The notes: generated by a model not told the origin, from the letters alone. A DNA stretch of 35,877 bases from Caldimicrobium sp964595655 (GCA_964595655.1 CAZQQV010000009.1:1-35877), one strand, 5' to 3'. Positions 7,988 to 16,312 are shown, counted from the stretch's first letter. Translations and numbers: made by a program.

Positions 7988-8326
7988 ATGGAAGAGGCAA
8001 GAGAACTTCCCAAGCTGGAAAAGAAACTTGAAAAAATGACCATTAAAGAATTAAGAGAGATTGCCCTGCAGATCCCGGAAATTTCCGGTGTTCATGGAAT
8101 GAATAAAGAAGAGCTTATTTCCGCCCTCAAAAAGGTTTACGGCATAAAGGAAGAACCAAGGAAAGTCGGGGCCTCAATGAGAGAACTTAAGGCTAAAGTG
8201 AAAAAATTTAAGGCCCTTGCAGAAGAGGCCAAAAAGAATAAAGACTGGGAAAAATACGAAAGATATAGAAAACTGGCAAGCAAGTTTAAGAAAAGAACAA
8301 GAAAACTTGCGCGCCTTTCAGCCTAA
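7988..8326 (+). CDS. Small protein with Rho N-terminal (SAP-like) domain
   Basis: This 112-residue, highly basic protein has a helix-extended-helix segment at about residues 17-52 (MTIKELREIA onward, then MNKEELISALKK). That segment matches the Rho_N/SAP-like fold found at the start of transcription terminator Rho and in some nucleic-acid-binding proteins. The remainder is a Lys/Arg-rich helical tail with no Rho ATPase domain. Nucleic-acid binding is a reasonable inference; the target and role are unknown. A strong AGGAGG lies upstream of the ATG at 7988. Its stop is 13 nt before purC, and the ribosome binding site for purC follows the stop, so the two are cotranscribed. Confidence 0.8.
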   Translation: MEEARELPKLEKKLEKMTIKELREIALQIPEISGVHGMNKEELISALKKVYGIKEEPRKVGASMRELKAKVKKFKALAEEAKKNKDWEKYERYRKLASKFKKRTRKLARLSA

Positions 8327-8339
8327 AAAGGAAAAAACT

Positions 8340-9239
8340 TTGCAAGCCCTTTTTGAAACCAATTTAACCACGGTTCCTCTTCTTCACCGAGGGAAAGTTC
8401 GGGACATTTACGATCTTGGAGATAAACTTCTTATTGTTGCCACAGATCGCATATCAGCCTTTGATGTGGTTCTTCCCACTCCTATTCCCGATAAAGGAAA
8501 AATTTTAACTCTTATGACCCTTTTTTGGCTGGATTATCTAAAAGATATTGTGGAAAACCATTTAATCACTGCTGAGGTTGAGGCCTATCCAGAGGTTTTA
8601 AAACCTTACAAAGAGCTTCTTAAAAATCGCAGTATGTTGGTGAGAAAGGCCGAGGTTTTGCCAATAGAGTGCATTGTAAGGGGATATATAACAGGTTCTG
8701 CCTGGAAGGAATATCAAGAAAAAGGAGAGGTTTGCGGAATTAAGTTGCCACCTGGCCTTAAAGAGAGTGAAAAACTCCCACAGCCAATTTTTACTCCTTC
8801 AACCAAGGCTGAACTGGGAAAGCACGATATCAATATAACTTTTGAGGAAATGAAAAAAATCGTGGGAGAAGAACTCTCAAAGAAAATTAGAGAAATTTCA
8901 CTAAAGCTTTACAAAAAAGCAAGCTCTTATGCTGAAGAAAGGGGCATCCTTATTGCTGACACTAAGTTTGAATTCGGGCTTTATAGGGGAAGACTTCTTC
9001 TTGTGGATGAAGTTCTAACACCTGATTCTTCAAGATTCTGGCCAAAGGAGGAGTATCAACCTGGAAGACCTCAAAAAAGTTTTGACAAGCAATTTATCAG
9101 GGACTGGCTTAAAAATTCAGGCTGGAAGGAAGGAGCCTCTCCTCCGCCCATTCCGGAAGATGTGGTTTTAAAAACAAGAGAAAAATATCTTGAAGCCTTA
9201 AAACGGCTTACGGGAAAAACCTTGGAAGGAGAGAATTAA
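8340..9239 (+). CDS. purC: Phosphoribosylaminoimidazole-succinocarboxamide synthase
   Basis: PurC joins CAIR and aspartate with ATP to give SAICAR in purine synthesis. The protein has HRGKVRDIYDLGD near the N-terminus, then ATDRISAFDVVLP, the VRGYITGSAW segment and the DTKFEFG metal/ATP site. The TTG at 8340 is chosen as start: AAAAAGGA at 8325-8332 sits 7 nt before it, it lies after the preceding stop, and the resulting 299 residues begin just ahead of the conserved core. An in-frame extension back to 8217 would overlap the upstream gene by about 110 nt and adds only residues antiphase to it. The length fits the longer, roughly 300-residue SAICAR synthases. hisB follows immediately. Confidence 0.95.
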   Translation: MQALFETNLTTVPLLHRGKVRDIYDLGDKLLIVATDRISAFDVVLPTPIPDKGKILTLMTLFWLDYLKDIVENHLITAEVEAYPEVLKPYKELLKNRSMLVRKAEVLPIECIVRGYITGSAWKEYQEKGEVCGIKLPPGLKESEKLPQPIFTPSTKAELGKHDINITFEEMKKIVGEELSKKIREISLKLYKKASSYAEERGILIADTKFEFGLYRGRLLLVDEVLTPDSSRFWPKEEYQPGRPQKSFDKQFIRDWLKNSGWKEGASPPPIPEDVVLKTREKYLEALKRLTGKTLEGEN

Positions 9240-9824
9240 TTGACCTTAATTAAAAAGGAGCGCATAACTCGGGAAACAAGAATTTTCGTATCCCTTGATC
9301 TTTATGGAGATTTTCTTGAAAAAAGCAAAATTGCCACAGGCATAGGCTTTCTTGACCACATGCTTGAATTATTTAGTTTTCATTCTGGAGTTAATTTTGA
9401 ACTTGAGGCTGAAGGTGATCTTGAAGTGGATTATCATCACACCGTTGAGGATGTGGGAATAACCCTTGGCCTTGCTTTAAAGGAAGCTCTTGGAGATAGA
9501 AAAGGGCTTTCTCGCTATGGAGAGGCAACTATTCCAATGGAGGAGGCCCTTTCTCAAGCAGTGATTGACCTTGCCAAAAGACCCTATCTTCACTTTGAAG
9601 CAACCTTTCCCTCTGAAAAAATAGGAAACTTTGATACGGAACTTATTGAAGAGTTCTTTAGAGCCTTAGTAAATAACGCCCTTTTTACCTTGCACTTAAG
9701 ATGCTTTTACGGAAAAAACTCTCATCACATAGCAGAAAGTCTCTTTAAAGCCTTTGCCTACGCCTTTAGACAAGCAATTACCCCAAAAGAAGAAGAAATC
9801 CTCTCCACAAAGGGTATTCTTTAA
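9240..9824 (+). CDS. hisB: Imidazoleglycerol-phosphate dehydratase
   Basis: HisB dehydrates imidazole glycerol phosphate to imidazole acetol phosphate in histidine synthesis. The 194-residue monofunctional form shows the tandem manganese-binding signatures: FLDHMLELFSFHSG, DYHHTVEDVGI with the metal histidines, and the matching C-terminal KNSHHIAESLFKAFA. No HAD-type histidinol phosphatase domain is fused. The start is TTG at 9240, directly after the purC stop, with GGAAGGAG at 9225-9232. Pairing with purC is sensible because histidine synthesis releases AICAR, a purine intermediate. Its stop codon overlaps the stop of the convergent cvpA-like gene by 4 nt, leaving no room for a terminator between them. 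Confidence 0.97.
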   Translation: MTLIKKERITRETRIFVSLDLYGDFLEKSKIATGIGFLDHMLELFSFHSGVNFELEAEGDLEVDYHHTVEDVGITLGLALKEALGDRKGLSRYGEATIPMEEALSQAVIDLAKRPYLHFEATFPSEKIGNFDTELIEEFFRALVNNALFTLHLRCFYGKNSHHIAESLFKAFAYAFRQAITPKEEEILSTKGIL

Positions 9825-10348
9825 TTCAGAATGGTTTTGGGAATTTCATAAAATTTTCTTGATTTCTTGATGAATTCAAGCCAGGACTCAGGAATCAACG
9901 GAAGAAGCAGTTTGGTTGTGGTAGAAACAATAAAAAAGCTTTTTGACTTTTCAAGAATAGGCTTTTCTGTAGGAAAAGGGATGACAATGAGATAAAAAAG
10001 AAAGGTAGTAAAAAGGGCACCTTTTATCAGCCCAAAAAGGGCACCTAAAATTCTATCTCCAAGCCCCATACTTATGGCTTTAATCAATGTATATAGCAAA
10101 AAACCAGCAAGAACAAAGGTAAGATAAATTAATAAAAAGGCTAAGAGATAGCTCATAAAAAAGGCTACTTTGGGATGGGTTATAAATTTATCCACCAAAG
10201 GTTTTAGCTTTAGAGATAACCAGCCAGAATAAATAAACCCAGCAAGCATTCCTGCAAGAGAAAAAAGGTTTCTTAATAGCCCAGTAAGAAAACCTCTTAT
10301 GACAAAATAGGCCGTAAATCCCAGAGCAAGATAATCAAACCAGATCAT
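9821..10348 (-). CDS. CvpA family membrane protein
   Basis: This 175-residue protein has four hydrophobic segments, at about residues 5-22, 26-46, 64-92 and 100-125, followed by a soluble tail. The N-terminal pattern (a D-Y segment, then GxxxGLLRNLFSLAGMLAGF) is characteristic of the CvpA/colicin V production family. E. coli CvpA is a membrane protein needed for colicin V secretion and envelope stress resistance, but the general function of the family is unsettled. It is the last gene of the long minus-strand run, and its ATG shares one base with the cysS stop. It ends against hisB with a 4-nt convergent overlap. Confidence 0.85.
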   Translation of the reverse strand: MIWFDYLALGFTAYFVIRGFLTGLLRNLFSLAGMLAGFIYSGWLSLKLKPLVDKFITHPKVAFFMSYLLAFLLIYLTFVLAGFLLYTLIKAISMGLGDRILGALFGLIKGALFTTFLFYLIVIPFPTEKPILEKSKSFFIVSTTTKLLLPLIPESWLEFIKKSRKFYEIPKTILN

Positions 10349-11811
10349 TACTCAATATACCAGAAGGTTTCTTCCTTTGTATCTTTAAGTTGCACGCCAA
10401 GGGATTTAAGTTCTTCTCTAATTTGATCTGCCAGTGTGAAATTTTTCTCTTTTCTTGCCTGAAACCTTTTCTCAATGAGGGCTTCAATTTCCTCTAAGGA
10501 TTTCCCAAATCTTTTTAATTTTCTTTCCCTTTCTGTCTTAAAAAATTCTAAAGGATCTGAATGAGAAATCCCCAGGAGTTCTCCAGAAAGCTTTTGTAAA
10601 TTTGTAAGCAGATCATTAAGGGTTTCTACTTCTTCAGAAGTCAGATCGGTAAATTTACTAACAAAGTTATAAAGATTACCCTCAAAGGAAAAGAGATATC
10701 CCATTGCCTGAGCAGTGTTTAAGTCCTCAAAAAGGGCCCTTAAAAAATTCTCCTTAAAGCTTTGAAATTTTTCCGTTAATTCCCTGATTCTCTCCTTAGG
10801 AGATGGCCCTTCTTTTTTTGCTTTGGCTTTCTTAATCCAGTAGAAGGTTTCATACATTCTGTAAAGGGCCTTTTCCATATCTGCTATGCCCTTTTCGGAA
10901 TAATCAAGGGGTGATCTGTAATGTTTAGATAAGAGAAAGGCCCTTATAACCTCGGGATGATATCTCTCAAGAAGATAGGAGGTTGTAACAAAATTCCCAA
11001 GGCTTTTTGACATTTTTTCACCGTCAACGGTGATGAGGCCGTGATGAATAAAGTAGCGCACAAAGGGTTTTCCTGTTGCTCCTTCACTCTGGGCAATCTC
11101 ATTTTCATGATGGGGAAATATGAGATCAATGCCTCCTCCATGAATATCAATGGTTTCGCCAAGATACTTAAGACTCATGGCTGAGCACTCAATATGCCAG
11201 CCTGGTCTTCCATATCCCCATGGACTTTCCCAGTAAGGCTCACCAGGTTTGGCACTTTTCCAAAGGGCAAAATCAAGGGGATTTCTCTTTTTCTCAGAAG
11301 GGTCAATTCTCACACCAGAAAGCATCTCATCAAGCTTTCTTCCTGAAAGTTTTCCATACTCAGGAAACTTTTCTACTGCAAAATAAACATCACCATCACT
11401 CACATAGGCAAATCCCTTTTCTATAAGTTTCTTAATTATCTCAATCATCTCAGGGATATGCTCACTTGCCTTTGGCTCAAAAGTGGGCTTTAAAACCCCA
11501 AGCCTTTCCATCTCCTCTTGATATTCCCTTGTGTATTTCTCCGTTAGGTCTTTCCAGAAGATGCCCTCCTTATTTGCCCTATTTATAATTTTGTCGTCAA
11601 TGTCTGTGATATTTCGCACATAGATGACTTCATAGCCCAGGTATTTCAGAACCCTGTAGAGCACATCAAAAATTACTGCACTTCTTGCATGCCCAAGATG
11701 GGAGGAATCATAGGCAGTAATCCCGCAAACATACATGGTCACCTTCGGTGGATTTAAGGGTTCAAAAACCTCTATTTTGCGGGAAAGGGTATTGTAAATG
11801 GAGAGTTTCAT
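10348..11811 (-). CDS. cysS: Cysteinyl-tRNA synthetase
   Basis: CysS charges tRNA-Cys with cysteine. The 487-residue class I synthetase has the HIGH-type signature HLGH at 38-41, KMSKS at 266-270, and the zinc ligands Cys29, Cys209, His234 and a following Glu in the HHENE segment. The C-terminal helical DALR-like anticodon domain is complete. The start ATG overlaps the cooC stop by 4 nt, and the stop shares one base with the next start, so it is translated from the long minus-strand transcript. No anomalies seen. Confidence 0.99.
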   Translation of the reverse strand: MKLSIYNTLSRKIEVFEPLNPPKVTMYVCGITAYDSSHLGHARSAVIFDVLYRVLKYLGYEVIYVRNITDIDDKIINRANKEGIFWKDLTEKYTREYQEEMERLGVLKPTFEPKASEHIPEMIEIIKKLIEKGFAYVSDGDVYFAVEKFPEYGKLSGRKLDEMLSGVRIDPSEKKRNPLDFALWKSAKPGEPYWESPWGYGRPGWHIECSAMSLKYLGETIDIHGGGIDLIFPHHENEIAQSEGATGKPFVRYFIHHGLITVDGEKMSKSLGNFVTTSYLLERYHPEVIRAFLLSKHYRSPLDYSEKGIADMEKALYRMYETFYWIKKAKAKKEGPSPKERIRELTEKFQSFKENFLRALFEDLNTAQAMGYLFSFEGNLYNFVSKFTDLTSEEVETLNDLLTNLQKLSGELLGISHSDPLEFFKTERERKLKRFGKSLEEIEALIEKRFQARKEKNFTLADQIREELKSLGVQLKDTKEETFWYIE

Positions 11812-12566
11812 GAACTTAAAAGCCTATCAAAGGCTGAATAAGCTTCTTTTTTGAGAATGGAGTCTTTCCATTCAAAAACAGGAACTTTTTTAGCTTCATA
11901 TTCAAGCACCTTGGAATCTTCAGGCAAAAAAGAAAGAAGCTTCAAAGAATGTTTTTCTGCAATCTCTTCAGCATATCTTCTCAATTCCTCTGGAAGATTT
12001 ACAGGACAGCGATTTACAATCATCCAGAGATGATCAACCTTTATATTTAGGGCCCTTATGAGATCAGCAATTCTTCCCACAGTCATAATTCCCCTGTATG
12101 AGGCATCAGATACTATCAACAGATGTTCCATTTCAAGGAGATTTAACCGGGAAAGGTGTTCCATTCCTGCCTCATTATCAATTACAAGATAACTGTATGA
12201 ACGCATAAGCTTCTCTAAGGCTTGTGAAAGAAAGGAGTGAGCAGCACAATAACATCCAGGCCCCTCTGGCTGTCCCATAACTAATAGGTCATATCCCTTT
12301 GCCTCAATGATAGCCTGATGAAGCCTCATCTCCACATAATCATACCTTGCCATACTGTCAGGCACACTTTTTCTCAACTCCTCTTTAATTTCACCAAGAG
12401 TAATTGAGACCTCTTCTCCCAAAAGCTCGTTTAAATTGGCATTGGGATCAGCATCCACTGCAAGAACAGGATTTAGCCCTTTATCTATGAGATAATTCAC
12501 CAAAAGGGCTGAAAGGGTGCTTTTCCCAGTTCCCCCTTTTCCAGCAAAAGAAATTCTGATAGGCAT
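11808..12566 (-). CDS. cooC: CooC-type nickel-insertion ATPase (MinD/ParA superfamily)
   Basis: CooC proteins use ATP hydrolysis to help load nickel into the C-cluster of carbon monoxide dehydrogenase. This 252-residue protein starts with the deviant Walker A loop GKGGTGKST at 9-17, has the switch DADPNANL after residue 38, and a Cys-x-Cys pair at Cys105/Cys107 in GPGCYC. In CooC dimers this CxC binds the metal. It also carries the MinD-like VIDNEAG Walker B segment. It lies between cimA and cysS with 1- and 4-nt overlaps, and no CODH gene is in the window. The CxC pair argues for CooC over other MinD-like proteins. Presence of CODH elsewhere in the genome is inferred. Confidence 0.88.
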   Translation of the reverse strand: MPIRISFAGKGGTGKSTLSALLVNYLIDKGLNPVLAVDADPNANLNELLGEEVSITLGEIKEELRKSVPDSMARYDYVEMRLHQAIIEAKGYDLLVMGQPEGPGCYCAAHSFLSQALEKLMRSYSYLVIDNEAGMEHLSRLNLLEMEHLLIVSDASYRGIMTVGRIADLIRALNIKVDHLWMIVNRCPVNLPEELRRYAEEIAEKHSLKLLSFLPEDSKVLEYEAKKVPVFEWKDSILKKEAYSAFDRLLSS

Positions 12567-14158
12567 CAGTGCCCCTTCTTCTTTTTGTCAAGAAAGAGTT
12601 TATAAGTATAAGAATCAATAAGGGCCTGACAGCTTGCCTCAAGAATATCCGTTGAGACCCCAACAGTTCCCCACTTGTAATTTTTACTCTTAGAAAGAAT
12701 GAAAACCCTCACCTTGGATGCAGTTCCAGGAAGCCCTGGAAGTACTCTTACTTTATAATCCTCAAGCTCCATATCCCTTATCTGGGGATAAAACCTCTCA
12801 AGGGCCTTTCTTAATGCATTGTCAAGGGCATTAACAGGGCCATTTCCAAGGGCAGCGGTGTGCTCAACCTCTCCAACCCCAGGAGGCACCCTTACAAGAA
12901 CTGTAGCTTCAGCCTGAGAATGATCGTGATGGTGTTTCTGGTCAAAAACTTTATAACTCAAAAGTTCAAAATACTGCTTGGGCTCACCCATAAGCTTATA
13001 AATGAGTAATTCAAGGGAGGCCTCTGCTGCCTCAAATTCGTAACCCTCTGCCTCAAGTTTTTTAATTTCTTCCACAATTTTGTTAACAAGGGCACTTTCT
13101 GCATCAAGCTCAATACCAAGCTCTTTTGCTTTATATAGGATATTGCTTCTTCCAGAAAGCTCAGAAACAAGGACCCTTCTTACATTTCCAACAAGGGCTG
13201 GATCAATATGTTCGTATGTGCGAGGAGACTTAAGCACCGCTGAGACATGAACTCCTCCCTTGTGAGCAAAGGCAGATCTTCCCACAAAGGGTAGCCTTGC
13301 AGGATGAGGAAGATTAGCTATTTCAAAAACATAGCGTGAGACCTCCGTAAGCTTGTGAAGAACATCCTTTGCTGAAACCTCATAGCCCATTTTCAAAACC
13401 AGATTGGGAATTATGGAACAAAGATTGGCATTTCCGCATCGCTCACCAATTCCATTAATGGTCCCCTGAACATGAGAAACCCCGAGTCTTACTGCCTCAA
13501 GGGAATTAGCAACGGCACAGTCTGAATCATTGTGGGCATGAATTCCAAGGGGAGCCTTCTCCCCTAAGACCTCTTTAACCCTCTGAATGATTTCCCTTAT
13601 CTCATGAGGAAGGGTTCCTCCATTGGTATCGCAAAGGCAAAGGCAATCTGCTCCAGCCTTTAGGGCCCTTTTTAAGGTCTCCAGGGCATACTCGGGATCC
13701 TCTTTAAATCCGTCAAAAAAGTGCTCAGCATCATAAATAACCTTGGAAACATGACTTTTCAGATAACGCACCGAATTTTCAATGATTTCCAAGTTGTGCT
13801 CGAGGGTGGTTTTCAAAGCCTCTTTCACATGGATGGTCCAGCTTTTCCCAAAAATGGTGACCACTTCAGTTTTGGCCTGAAGCAAACTCTGGAAAATCTC
13901 GTCACTTTCAGGGGTTTTTCTCGGATGATGGGTGCTTCCAAAGGCAACGATTTTGGCATGCCTCAAGTGATAATCCTTTATTTCTTTAAAAAACTGAAAA
14001 TCCTTGGGGTTGGAACCAGGCCATCCCCCCTCAATATAATCAATCTTTAATTCATCAAGCTTTAAAGCAATTCTTATTTTATCTTCAACGGAAAAATTAA
14101 CCTCTTCAGCCTGGGCCCCATCCCTTAAAGTAGTGTCATAAATCTCAATCTTTTTCAT
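12566..14158 (-). CDS. cimA: Citramalate synthase
   Basis: CimA condenses pyruvate and acetyl-CoA to (R)-citramalate, opening the threonine-independent route to isoleucine. The 530-residue protein has the HMGL-like TIM barrel with DTTLRDGAQAEEVNFS near the N-terminus and the catalytic/metal segments HAHND and GTINGIGERCGN. A C-terminal LeuA-type regulatory domain follows. GAQAEEVNFS and IEGGWPGSNPKD are typical of the long citramalate synthases and not of 2-isopropylmalate synthase. A His-rich stretch, HHHDH, at 12920-12936 lies in the linker to the regulatory domain. The ATG overlaps the lysC stop by 4 nt. The C-terminal domain makes feedback by isoleucine likely. Confidence 0.93.
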   Translation of the reverse strand: MKKIEIYDTTLRDGAQAEEVNFSVEDKIRIALKLDELKIDYIEGGWPGSNPKDFQFFKEIKDYHLRHAKIVAFGSTHHPRKTPESDEIFQSLLQAKTEVVTIFGKSWTIHVKEALKTTLEHNLEIIENSVRYLKSHVSKVIYDAEHFFDGFKEDPEYALETLKRALKAGADCLCLCDTNGGTLPHEIREIIQRVKEVLGEKAPLGIHAHNDSDCAVANSLEAVRLGVSHVQGTINGIGERCGNANLCSIIPNLVLKMGYEVSAKDVLHKLTEVSRYVFEIANLPHPARLPFVGRSAFAHKGGVHVSAVLKSPRTYEHIDPALVGNVRRVLVSELSGRSNILYKAKELGIELDAESALVNKIVEEIKKLEAEGYEFEAAEASLELLIYKLMGEPKQYFELLSYKVFDQKHHHDHSQAEATVLVRVPPGVGEVEHTAALGNGPVNALDNALRKALERFYPQIRDMELEDYKVRVLPGLPGTASKVRVFILSKSKNYKWGTVGVSTDILEASCQALIDSYTYKLFLDKKKKGH

Positions 14159-14664
14159 TTTTCCTCTTTTATACCCCCTTCTAAATTAAAAGCCTCATGC
14201 AAAGCTCTTACAGCAAGTTCAGTATATTTTTCATCAATTACACAGGAAATCTTAATTTCACTTGTGGAAATCATCATTATATTTATACCATGTTTGGCAA
14301 GGGTTTCAAACATTTTGGTAGCAACCCCTGAGTGAGTTCTCATCCCTGCTCCAATTATGGAAACCTTGGCAATCTTGTCATCACCTTCAATGCGCTCAAC
14401 TCCAAGTTCATCACAAACTTTTTTTACAATTTCTAAGGCCTGCTTAAAATCCGTTCTGGGAACAGTAAAGGTAAGATCGGCTTTTCCGTCAGGTCTCCCC
14501 GTTTGTATAATCATATCAACCACAATTCCTGCTTCCCCAATGGGGCCAAAAATTTTAGCAGCAACCCCTGGTTTATCAGGTACTCCGTAAAGGCTAATTC
14601 TTGCCTCATTTCTATTATAAGTCACTCCTGAAACAAGTACCTTTTCCATCTCTTCATCCTCCTC
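14155..14664 (-). other. Possible internal translation start giving a lysC beta subunit
   Basis: Inside lysC, GAGGAGG (14658-14664) precedes an in-frame ATG (14647-14649, Met246) by 8 nt. Translation from it would give a 164-residue protein made of the two ACT domains only. Bacillus aspartokinase II and Corynebacterium LysC make alpha and beta subunits this way. The purine-rich site could instead be only the codons for an acidic Glu-Glu-Asp stretch. Confidence 0.4.
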
Positions 14665-15384
14665 GGTTATCAAAGTCCCTTCTTCATAATTAAAACTTGA
14701 TCTCACAACAAGAGGCACTTTATAAATCATAGCAAGCTCAACCGAACGCATTTCAAGCACCTTGGCACCAGAACTTGCCATCTCAAGCATCTCTTCATAG
14801 GAAATTTTAGAGAGCTTTCTTGCATTGGGAACAATTCTTGGATCAGCGGTATAAACACCCTCAACATCAGTATAGATTTCGCAAAGATCTGCCTTTAGAG
14901 CAGCAGCAAGAGCAACCGCTGTGGTATCAGACCCCCCTCTTCCCAGGGTGGTTATATCTCCCTTTTCTGTTACTCCCTGAAATCCAGCAACAACAACTAT
15001 TTTCCCTTCAGAAAGCTCCCTTTTTATTTTCTCAATCTTTATGTCCTTTATGCGGGCCTTGGTAAAAAGCTCATTTGTGTAAATGGGCACCTGAAAACCA
15101 AGAAAGGAAATGGCCTTATAACCCATGCTATGTAAAGTTATGGCAAGAAGAGAGGCTGTAACTTGTTCCCCTGTAGAAACAAGCATGTCAAGTTCCCTCA
15201 AGGGTGGATCTTGAGTAATAGCCTTGGCAAGATTAATGAGTCTGTCTGTCTCACCAGCCATAGCAGAAACAACCACCACAAGATCGTGCCCCTTTCTTTT
15301 ATAGCTTGCAACTCTCTCTGCTACATTCCTTATGCGCTCAAGATTGGCAACTGAAGTTCCACCATATTTTTGAACAATCAACAT
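14155..15384 (-). CDS. lysC: Aspartate kinase
   Basis: LysC phosphorylates aspartate, the first step to Lys, Thr, Met and Ile. The 409-residue protein has the amino-acid kinase domain with KYGGTSV at the N-terminus, the FQGVTEKGDITTLGRGGSD substrate region and TDVEGVYTADPR. Two C-terminal ACT domains begin near residues 265 and 345. This short two-ACT form is the allosterically regulated monofunctional type, and Lys and/or Thr inhibition is expected from the family. It overlaps cimA by 4 nt, matching the link between aspartate-family and isoleucine synthesis. A possible internal start for a separate regulatory subunit is listed separately. The ATG at 15384 follows an AGGGG ribosome binding site inside the preceding gene. 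Confidence 0.98.
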   Translation of the reverse strand: MLIVQKYGGTSVANLERIRNVAERVASYKRKGHDLVVVVSAMAGETDRLINLAKAITQDPPLRELDMLVSTGEQVTASLLAITLHSMGYKAISFLGFQVPIYTNELFTKARIKDIKIEKIKRELSEGKIVVVAGFQGVTEKGDITTLGRGGSDTTAVALAAALKADLCEIYTDVEGVYTADPRIVPNARKLSKISYEEMLEMASSGAKVLEMRSVELAMIYKVPLVVRSSFNYEEGTLITEEDEEMEKVLVSGVTYNRNEARISLYGVPDKPGVAAKIFGPIGEAGIVVDMIIQTGRPDGKADLTFTVPRTDFKQALEIVKKVCDELGVERIEGDDKIAKVSIIGAGMRTHSGVATKMFETLAKHGINIMMISTSEIKISCVIDEKYTELAVRALHEAFNLEGGIKEEK

Positions 15385-15386
15385 CC

Positions 15387-15707
15387 CTAACCCCTCTCTT
15401 TATCTTTTTCCTCATGAAATTTTCCCCAAACAGGATCTTCTGAAAAGTGTTGAAACCAAAAATCTGTTGGATCCTCAGTTAAGGGATCCGGTTTAAATTG
15501 GATTTTGTAATTATCACAATATTCTATAAGAATTTGATAGGCCTCATTTAGGGCTTTCATTTTCTCTGGATCTCCCCCTCTGTCAGGGTGTAATTCCTTG
15601 GCAAGATAATGGTATCTCTCAACTATTTCTTTCCTTGTAGTAGCCAAGGGAAGCCTCATGAGTTTTCTTGCCTGCTCTATTTTTTCCCATTTTTCTTTCC
15701 ACTTCAT
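15387..15707 (-). CDS. Small DnaJ-domain protein
   Basis: This 106-residue protein is essentially a single J domain. The HPD tripeptide that stimulates Hsp70 ATPase is at about residues 38-40 in KELHPDRGGD, flanked by helix II (RKEIVERYHYLAK) and helix III (MKALNEAYQIL). It lacks the Gly/Phe-rich, zinc-finger and substrate-binding domains of full DnaJ, so it is a J-domain cochaperone rather than the housekeeping DnaJ. The partner Hsp70 and client are unknown. The C-terminal 40 residues are polar and end in a charged tail. It precedes lysC by 2 nt. A 50-nt AT-rich gap separates it from the upstream AMMECR1 gene. Confidence 0.88.
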   Translation of the reverse strand: MKWKEKWEKIEQARKLMRLPLATTRKEIVERYHYLAKELHPDRGGDPEKMKALNEAYQILIEYCDNYKIQFKPDPLTEDPTDFWFQHFSEDPVWGKFHEEKDKERG

Positions 15708-15757
15708 GATTAAATTTTTTATCTTAAAAGAAGAATAAAAAAATACAAGAGAATTAT

Positions 15758-16312
15758 TCAGATTTCTCCTTCACTGAAAACTTCAGCTGTAAAAATATAA
15801 AGTTCTGTTTCAGGATCCTCAAGACAATTTTCGGGAAGTCCTGCTTTAAGGCAGCCATGTTTCAAAAAGGTCTCCCGATCCCAGCCATACTCAGTGGCAA
15901 CCTGAGGCAAAAGTAAACCTCTGAAAGGCCCCTTTTTTATATAAATTCCATGTCTTCCAACCTCAACTTCATCAGGATAAGCCCTAACAAAGGAAGATAA
16001 CACAGAAATCTCTATCTCTATCTCGTCAAGCTCACTTTCTTTAAGAGGAGGAAATCTTGGGTCCCTAAGGGCAGATGACAATACTACATCACAGACCTCT
16101 TCATAAAGGGGTTTCTCTCCCTGAAGGGTCCCTATGCAGCCTCTAAGACGCCCTGCCTTTGTTAGAGTAACAAAAACTCCTTTCTTTTCATAAAGATGTG
16201 GATATTTATCCCGTGGAGGTGGCTCTGGATGAAAAATCTTACCCTGAAAGTAAGCTTCAAGGGTTTTTCTACATAATTTTAACAAATAAAGTTTTTCTTC
16301 TTTTGAGAGCAT
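15758..16312 (-). CDS. AMMECR1 domain protein (AmmeMemoRadiSam protein A)
   Basis: This 184-residue protein corresponds to a complete AMMECR1 domain. The hallmark LRGCIGTL is at about residues 55-62, after a TLTKAGR strand. Later segments (SALRDPRFPPL, EIEISVLS, GIYIKKGPFRGLLLPQVATEYGW) follow the family order. AMMECR1 proteins are widespread, and in bacteria and archaea they are often encoded with a Memo-like protein and a radical-SAM enzyme. Neither partner is present here. The biochemical function is not established. Its ATG shares one base with the stop of the upstream DsbC-like gene. Confidence 0.92.
   Translation of the reverse strand: MLSKEEKLYLLKLCRKTLEAYFQGKIFHPEPPPRDKYPHLYEKKGVFVTLTKAGRLRGCIGTLQGEKPLYEEVCDVVLSSALRDPRFPPLKESELDEIEIEISVLSSFVRAYPDEVEVGRHGIYIKKGPFRGLLLPQVATEYGWDRETFLKHGCLKAGLPENCLEDPETELYIFTAEVFSEGEI

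Noticed and set aside
8217..8339. Longer N-terminus for PurC from an ATG at 8217
   Set aside because: It would lie antiphase inside the Rho_N-like gene for over 100 nt; the TTG at 8340 has a proper ribosome binding site and matches the family length.
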